Below are positions 57,939 to 64,000 of a DNA stretch of 64,000 bases, piece after piece. The notes below the pieces were generated by a model. That model was not told the DNA's origin. It did not search any database and was given only the letters and a program-made list of their open reading frames with translations. Positions within the stretch are counted from its first letter, which is position 1. Each line of letters opens with the position of its first letter. This DNA is from Coprinellus micaceus (taxonomy: Eukaryota > Basidiomycota > Agaricomycetes > Agaricales > Psathyrellaceae), in assembly GCA_951394405.1 (NCBI GenBank), contig OX596339.1:186001-250000 (forward strand), written 5' to 3'. The position numbers and the translations under genes are program-made.

Positions 57939-59639
57939 TTGTAGCAGCAGTATAAGACTGCTTGATTCTGCCGAACATCGATACTACTTGCTGTGATTCA
58001 TACGATTCCGCTAGCACTTTATGACTTACGACGGATTGACTCGCTTTCGCCGCTCCACTCTGCTCTCATTCATTCAATTAATCACACTGTATCCCGCACT
58101 TGCTACTTGCTTGACCTCGCCTATCGTAAAATCCAAGTAAAATCATTTCTGTTAGGAAGCTAAGACATAAAGTTGCTTTCGGTTTTCATGCAGCTGACCT
58201 TCCCCTTCCCGAGCCCTTCGCAAGGGTCTCCAATGTTATCTTATCTGATGTACATGTATCTTCCAATGGCCGCGATCCGAGATCCTCGGACCGAGCATTC
58301 CAAGCGGTGACAGCACAGGGACTCCTGTCTGAGCCTCATCCTGTACCATGAGCCTGGACAGGTAGAGTGCAGCTAAGCCCCTGCCTCTATCCTCCGCCCA
58401 CTCCCTAGAAACCCTTCCTACCTCCAGATGATGAACACCGTCCCATGACGCGCCAAACCGGGTCACCAGGAATGGAGGTCGGACCCGGAAGAGGAGGAAT
58501 GCGGTTGACTTTGGAAATCTCGCCCCTAGCGGACTGCAACGGGAGGCAGTTCTCTTTAATGTCCTATTCCGTTTATACGAGTCCTTCTCCACCGGATTCA
58601 CGGGAGTGGGCGAGGCTCTGGCTCGGTGGGTAGATCGATCGCGAGCGAACGTTTGATATAGCTGATACTTTCCAGAATAGTGAGGGAGAAACCCAGGGGT
58701 TCCACCACAAGAAATAATCCACCGGAATCGCGCCATGAAGGGGCGCGAGGCTGTTTGTGTTGAACAGCGAACGGCCTAAGTGGAGCCCGAAGTCACTAAG
58801 TCGCTTTGATAGAGTGGATCTTGCCGTATACTATTTCTAGGTCGAACCTTGTCTAGGTATTGGCTGGTCGCACACCCGACCCGAGTCCCGAACTTCGGCA
58901 CCAACCTCTGCGCTTGGCCTAGTGAGCCGGTTCGTTCGTGACGCCCCTTTCTAGCTTCCGCCGTCGTCTATTCATTGCGACATTGTGGTTCTGGATGGGA
59001 GCGATCGCCGATGACTGTGTTTCAGGAGGTTGCAGACCGATGTTCGCCCCGAACATCGTACTGCTATCTCCTGGGTTTGGATATTCCCCCATCTGAGCCT
59101 ACCCACGTCCACGCATCCTCTTCACTAGCTTGAATGCCCTGGCTTCAGGTGTGCTCGACGCACCGTCCGATACCCAAAGAACACACCCCTTCCCTGGTTA
59201 TCCCGGCCAACCATTCAGTTTTGTGATGATTTTTTACCTGACCTTCGAAACTTCCGGCGCTGTTTGGGCGCTCGGGGATCTCCCCGAGGCCTGATTCAGC
59301 ATTGACTTCACGAATGCCTTCGAATGTCGCCCTTTACCTTGGTCCTGGCTTGGCCTGCCGTAGGTGTTCTCATTTCGAAGTGTTCCGGATGAATGAGGTA
59401 GTATGGCCAGCATTGAGCCACCCAGCGAAGCATGGGATCCAGTGCGCTTATCCTACTTTGATCGTAGCTCGGTGAGTGCGGAATCACTAGCACAACAGCA
59501 TCCGGATAATCTACGATAGTTTCCCGGTCTTCATGTAGGCCGTGACGTGTATAAAAAGGGGCTGTCAACCCAGTGGCCCAAATTCGGAACACCCTTCGAC
59601 GCGACCCTACTACCACTCCTACCCAAGGCATCATCCACG
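57939..59639. other. Intergenic with a weak (TTATC)2 tail
   Basis: TTATC occurs twice at 58236-58245. A 166-codon minus-strand frame (58236-58736) has no domain and is left out. No gene recognised before the start at 59640. Confidence 0.35.
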
Positions 59640-60232
59640 ATGGCGAGCGACCTAGGATCTGGGAAGAAGACTGTCAGAACCGGATCATGCCTATGCAAGG
59701 AGGTACAGTACGAGGTAGTCGGAGACCCGCTGGCATTTCGCATTTGTCATTGCGTCAACTGCAGGAAGGCGACAGGCTCAGCTTTCATGGCGAACGCCTT
59801 CTTCTCTGTGAAAGTACGTCCACTCTGAGTTCTTGCAACTCCACAAACCAGCACCGACCCTTGTGCCTGCACCACAGGGATTCAACATCACGCGGGGGAA
59901 GGAGAATCTGCGAGCGTTCGTGGACACGAACACGGCTAGCGGTATACCAATCAATAGATGGTTTTGTGCTGGTTGTGGGGCGAGCATGTACATGCAATCG
60001 ACAGACGCGACCCGCGCGAAGGCCATCGTCGTTCAATCGGGTGGCATCGACGGGGAAGGAGTCTCCGAGTGGGGTGAGTTAGGATTTACCGCTAGCTGGG
60101 ACTGAAGTCAGGCACTAATAACCCTTTCATCACGGTTCAGTTCCAGATGAGGAGATGTTCCCGGAGCAGAGACGGAAATGGGTACAGTGTACATCCGATC
60201 CCACCCTTAGGGTAGGGTTCCCGAAGCTTTGA
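59640..60232 (+). CDS. GFA/CENP-V-type zinc protein
   Basis: Three exons (59640-59813, 59878-60073, 60141-60232) join to 153 residues. The protein is one GFA domain with all zinc-site cysteines: CLC (17, 19), CHCVNC (36, 38, 41) and CAGC (88, 91), plus the RKATGSAFMAN and FNITRGKENLRAF motifs and a terminal PDEEMFPEQRRKWV. The family was named after glutathione-dependent formaldehyde-activating enzyme; many fungal members have no proven substrate. The second exon is entered at CAG|GGATTC, since the direct read runs into a stop five codons after the donor. It appears intact. Confidence 0.88.
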
Positions 60233-60535
60233 ACCTATTGGCCACCCTCAGTTAGGACCTTGGCATGGCGACGATCTTCTCTCTGGCCGACGTCATCGCG
60301 CCGGCTGGTAAGCGCCCATAGCCAACATCGCCTAGTAACCCTCGTAATTCTCGCGTCCAACGCGGTTGCAGCTCAGCTGCGTCATTGAAAGGACACTGTA
60401 TATGACAATCGAGGTCAATATCGGTACGGAATCCACAGGGTCGATCCAATCACTGATGGACAGAGGTAAATATACAACGAAGGCGGGGGCAGCAGAGCAA
60501 GGTGCACAACACTTGGCTGTCGGGTGACGAGCTAT
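60233..60535. other. Convergent 3' spacer
   Basis: Between the stop codons of the GFA protein (+) and the CFEM-like protein (-). Nothing else seen. Confidence 0.4.
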
Positions 60536-61208
60536 TTAGCAAGAGACGCATGGGGTTTGACAGGTGCAAGTCAGTCCCAAGAATCCGGCGCATATTCCCT
60601 CCGAGCAGTCCTTGCATCCGCTAAGACCAGCGACGTGGCACCTACGGCAGTACGTGTTGCACCTGGAGGCAGACAGGAGGCATAGGTTGTCTCCGGAGTT
60701 GCAGGCTCGTTCGGTCAAGCTGGAGCGGGGGAAAACACGACTGAGGACGACGCTCTCCTCGTTGTCGACCATGCCGTCGTACTCGGACTCTGGGAGGAGG
60801 GCAGTTCGGAGAGCGACGGTGTCCGCAGCGGCACTGAACTCGGCTTGGGTACCCTCAGGCACTGTGAGGTTCAATGGGCATATTGTGAGTGATTGGTTAT
60901 CAGCACTATGGAAAGGGGTACGAACGAGAGGTGCAGACGTCGACCTCGAGGCAGGCTTGAACACTAGCCCGGAACGCGGTTTTCGCCTCCTTGACACACA
61001 CGACGTCAGACCTATGGACGGGGTATGAAGTTAGTATAAGTAGAAGGCTGCCCGTCCCAGCAGAAACTCACGCAGCACACCCGACAAACGCGGCAGCAGC
61101 TTTGAAGCAGTTACTGATGCAAGTTGTCGTGGTCTTCGCAGCGACGATTCCAGTAGACGCGAGGAGCAATGTGAAGACCGGAGCAAGGATGGCGAGTTGG
61201 AACTTCAT
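60536..61208 (-). CDS. Secreted cysteine-rich CFEM-like protein
   Basis: Three exons (61208-61072, 61011-60926, 60861-60536) join to 182 residues. A signal peptide is present (MKFQLAILAPVFTLLLASTG). The mature N-terminal part resembles a CFEM domain: CISNCFKAAAAFVGCAASD, VVCVKEAKTAFRASVQACLE and VDVC, with a spaced Cys pattern and the Asp that binds haem iron in characterised CFEM proteins. The second cysteine of the usual CxC pair is Val-Lys here, so one disulphide may be missing. A ~60-residue polar linker leads to a second cysteine-rich cluster (CNSGDNLCLLSASRCNTYC .. CRRC .. CKDC .. CTCQTPCVSC) of unknown fold. CFEM proteins act in iron/haem uptake or as effectors; either role is inference here. 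Confidence 0.72.
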
Positions 61209-62250
61209 TGTTGGAGCTAAATTCGTTCTTCTTTGAGAGTCGGTATAGCTGCTGTTGGTGATACTTGGAGGACACCATAGTCGAGCCCTTTTATCCCTTG
61301 TTTTCAGTGGTTGTCAAGACATGCTTCCCCCCAGATCTGGCTGGTCCACGACAGCTCACTTGTCCACCTCTTGGCAGCGCTGATGAGAGCACTCCGAGAA
61401 GTGCAAGCCATGATAACTATCTAGAACTCAGCTCATTGGGGCTGCAGGCGGTTCATCGGGTATTTCTTTATAGTCACGGTTTCAACAGGGTGCACCCCAA
61501 TTCGCCCAACCTTCGATGTCAAGCCACCTGGAGATTGATTTTCGAAATCAAGCATCAGACAGCAGAAGCTAGAAATGGACAGGCTGTAGACAAAACAGGG
61601 AAACCATCATTTCGCAGGGAGCAGGGACCTGTTGGGATGCGTCATGGCGGTGGATTCGAAGGGTAGCCTTTGACTGTCGAGGTCAGCCTCGGTTGATCCT
61701 AAGCACAAGGAAGCCGCCTGGGGTCATCGAAAAAAAACCCCCATTACCAGTTCGATATTTACAGGTGTTCTCCCTCCCATTTCATCGCCCCCAGTCTCAA
61801 TGACCCCGAACACCTGTCACCCAGAGCTCGCAGTGGTTTCAACGAAGTTGGTACCGATCTACGCTTCGAAAAGGCGCGAAGTGAGGCAGTGGCTCCTCGC
61901 CCGGCGGCTTAGGGCCTTGGAATAACTCGCAAAGTTGCTCATGGCGTACCGGCCCATCTTAAATGTCAAAGTTTACACTGGGTCCTAGAGCCTGGGGAAG
62001 CTAAAGGGAAAATAGCGGAGGCGCCATGTGTTTAGCTGGCCTTTTCATTGTTAATCCTGAGGCTCAAAAGAGCATTCTCGGAGATTGCGCACGATATGTT
62101 CATCCCGTTCAACTGGCCTTGCTGGTTTGCGACTCGGGCGGAGATGGCGGGTAGCGCTCAGGAACCTCAGGCCCTGGGGTCAAGCTTCCCATTTCCTCAG
62201 AGTTGATATTTAGTCTCCGCGTAAGGATAGCAATATAGACAACATATTCC
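61209..62250. other. Intergenic
   Basis: A 133-codon frame at 61265-61666 lacks any domain. The left part should hold the promoter of the CFEM-like gene. Confidence 0.35.
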
Positions 62251-64000
62251 TCAAACCCAGGAAAAGTCGTGCATAAATAGGGATGGAGTGGTGAGCTCCA
62301 AGCGGAGGTCTCTGACCCCTCCGTACGGATCGTACCGTCTGGTTGATACCCCCATCGACCCTTCATCTTCATTGGGACCATGACTGCCAATCACCCGAAT
62401 ATTCGCAGAGATGTCACGCTCAGCGAATTCTTTCTTCCATTTGGCGTACATTTTTTCCGGCTGCACGAAACGGTAGGGCACTATACCCAGAGAAATTCGC
62501 CGAATAGGCATTGCGGTGATGACGGTTGCTTCGAGGGGGTTGAATTCTGGGGCGTGCCGCGCAGGTTGCATCGAGAGTTGAACTGGCTGCTTCGTCGACC
62601 TTCCATTGACGAACGATGTGACGTCTTCGATTTCGCATTTGATGCAATCCAGTCGTAGGCTGGCGAGACAAGGACATAATAGTACCCCTGCCCTTTCCGC
62701 CCCCGGCCTACTATCCGGTGAAAGCTCTGCTAAGAACGTTTCATCGAGGGTGGTTCCGCGATAAGCAGAGAGCAGAGTGATACCGGCAACATCGTCCGTA
62801 TTCTGCACCCAAAGGCGTTCTAAGAGGCTCATCATCTTGAGGCATTCTATGAGGCCCTGGCGCGTGATGGACCTGGTATGAATCTTGAACGCCCTGATGA
62901 GTATCGGGCTCTTCTGCTCGCGAAGGAAGTGAACGAGAGGGTGAGCATCGTGAGTTGGGAGTGGGGAAATGGCGTCCTCAGGGTCTTGCTCTTCCTCGTC
63001 GGAATGAACGAGAGAGTATCGAAGGATGGTGAGTGCTGGAAGCTGCAAGTCGTGAAGAAAGACGACCGGAGTGAAAGCAGGGTTGAGGGCGACGTCTATG
63101 AGATCCAGGGTGGTCAGGTGAGATAGGACCAATGGCGCCTGTGGTATCACCGCCGGTCCGCCGGGACCAACGGGCGGGGGGCTCTCATCGGGATAATCTG
63201 AGAGTGGTATTCGCAGAGTTCGCAAATTCGGCGTGGCGTGGAGCGTAGCGCGCGCATCCGAGGAACTAAGCGCGATCCAATCTGTTCCTTCCAGGCGTGG
63301 AACCCGTTCGTCGCGACCGACCGAAATCTGGATTTCTTCCAGCTCACCCCACTTGAGGGGCAAATCCCAGAGGTTCCCCTCGACTGACGTCCATTCGACG
63401 GATTTAAGAAGCGGAGCCTCCCAAACTGGAAGCTTGTGTAACGATGTTTCTCCATCCCAAACTACCGTGTCTACCTCCTCAGCGATAGCCAGCCTCTCGA
63501 GCCGCGGCCACGATGTGGAAGGGAGAGCGTCAAGAAGTCGCATGAAGATGTCTTCCGATACGGTCAGGTCGAGGGACCGAATCCGCGATGCGTATGGGAG
63601 AATGGCTTGCACGACCCTCTGCGCCTCGGACTCCAACGAGGCTCTCATATCGTACAAAGCCACAGTCAGAGAACGATCCCCAGCTGTGGCAAACCACCGT
63701 TGCATTTGTTCCATGCAGAAGTCAAGGAAACGCGCAGAACCGTGTGGGGGTACGATACGAAGACGATCCCAGAGTTGAGGAGTATTCAAAGCCACCATAC
63801 GCCAGCCCTGGCAAACCTGCGCCAGGGAGAGCGGGGCATCGTGCGCGTCTAGCCCAGGCCACCGGGGAGGTTGATCAAGGCACTGCAGAAATATTTCTTG
63901 GAGTATTTCGTTTGGGAGGCGGCGATGGGGGTGGAGAATTGCTCGGTGCTGCTCCTCCTCTTCCACCAGCTCCTTCCGGCGCTCAGTAAGTTCTTCAAGG
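62251..64000 (-). CDS. F-box/LRR protein, 5' end outside the window
   Basis: The frame is open without introns from the right edge to the stop at 62251. The N-terminal part visible is a short helix (EELTERRKELVEEEEQHRAI) leading straight into the F-box LHPHRRLPNEILQEIFLQCL, the layout typical of the large Agaricomycete F-box family. SLAQVCQGWRMVALNTPQLW completes the F-box. About 480 residues of irregular leucine-rich sequence follow (IRSLDLTVSE, WPRLERLAI, LTTLDLIDVAL, LPALTILRYSLV, ASLRLDCIKCEIEDV). The protein probably selects substrates for SCF ubiquitination. The start codon lies beyond the window. A related fragment lies at 46233. Confidence 0.85.
   Translation of the reverse strand, partial: LEELTERRKELVEEEEQHRAILHPHRRLPNEILQEIFLQCLDQPPRWPGLDAHDAPLSLAQVCQGWRMVALNTPQLWDRLRIVPPHGSARFLDFCMEQMQRWFATAGDRSLTVALYDMRASLESEAQRVVQAILPYASRIRSLDLTVSEDIFMRLLDALPSTSWPRLERLAIAEEVDTVVWDGETSLHKLPVWEAPLLKSVEWTSVEGNLWDLPLKWGELEEIQISVGRDERVPRLEGTDWIALSSSDARATLHATPNLRTLRIPLSDYPDESPPPVGPGGPAVIPQAPLVLSHLTTLDLIDVALNPAFTPVVFLHDLQLPALTILRYSLVHSDEEEQDPEDAISPLPTHDAHPLVHFLREQKSPILIRAFKIHTRSITRQGLIECLKMMSLLERLWVQNTDDVAGITLLSAYRGTTLDETFLAELSPDSRPGAERAGVLLCPCLASLRLDCIKCEIEDVTSFVNGRSTKQPVQLSMQPARHAPEFNPLEATVITAMPIRRISLGIVPYRFVQPEKMYAKWKKEFAERDISANIRVIGSHGPNEDEGSMGVSTRRYDPYGGVRDLRLELTTPSLFMHDFSWV

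Noticed and set aside
58236..58736. 166-codon minus-strand frame
   Set aside because: No family, no introns, and it starts at a repeat tail; not enough support.
1..64000. CRISPR arrays, rRNA and tRNA genes
   Set aside because: No evenly spaced short repeats and no recognisable tRNA or rRNA sequence were seen; the host is a eukaryote.

Overview
The window is nuclear DNA of a filamentous basidiomycete, most likely a wood- or litter-decaying Agaricomycete. The genes carry many introns of about 50-65 nt with GTRNGT-type donors. The families present (DUF6533 membrane proteins, TET/JBP dioxygenase, PF24764-type integrase core, alpha-kinase, short-linker F-box proteins, GH10 xylanase) are typical of that group. 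I traced exons by hand; wherever I give exon lists, the reading frame closes across all junctions.

Layout, left to right. (1) A secreted GH10 xylanase (662-1820, -). (2) A mobile element, 3427-14011 (10.6 kb), bounded by perfect 29-bp inverted terminal repeats and a 6-bp target duplication, GTATCT. It carries a TET/JBP-type DNA base dioxygenase (-), an integrase-core (DDE) protein (-) and, divergently, an alpha-kinase (+). This is the most interesting object in the window. (3) A DUF6533 membrane protein (+), a small secreted protein (+), and two copies of a six-exon multi-membrane-span protein family (17925-19202 - and 22574-23901 +). A 539-bp MITE with a TA duplication lies between those two copies.
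(4) A repeat-dominated block, about 24.7-46.3 kb. Repeats in its left part (24.8-32.4 kb) reappear inverted in its right part (34.7-36 and 42.2-46.3 kb). Some copies end in a (GATAA)n tail like that of a non-LTR retroelement. Between the arms lie mitochondrial ATP synthase subunit g with unusually long introns, a broken SAE2/CtIP relic, a second pseudogene with two in-frame stops, and an apparently intact second DUF6533 gene.
(5) An F-box-like protein (46835-48525, -), a small inverted-repeat element, then the third and fourth copies of the membrane-span family (51524-52828 and 55572-56909, +). A 1-kb inverted-repeat element sits directly behind the last stop codon. (6) A GFA/CENP-V-type zinc protein (+), a cysteine-rich CFEM-like secreted protein (-), and a 5'-truncated F-box/LRR protein running off the right edge.

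How the parts fit. Xylanase and the two small secreted proteins belong to the secretome. The four membrane proteins are one recently expanded family split by the repeat block. In the 10.6-kb element the integrase-core protein is the plausible mobility enzyme. The dioxygenase and kinase are cargo that could modify DNA or host proteins; this division of labour is inference.
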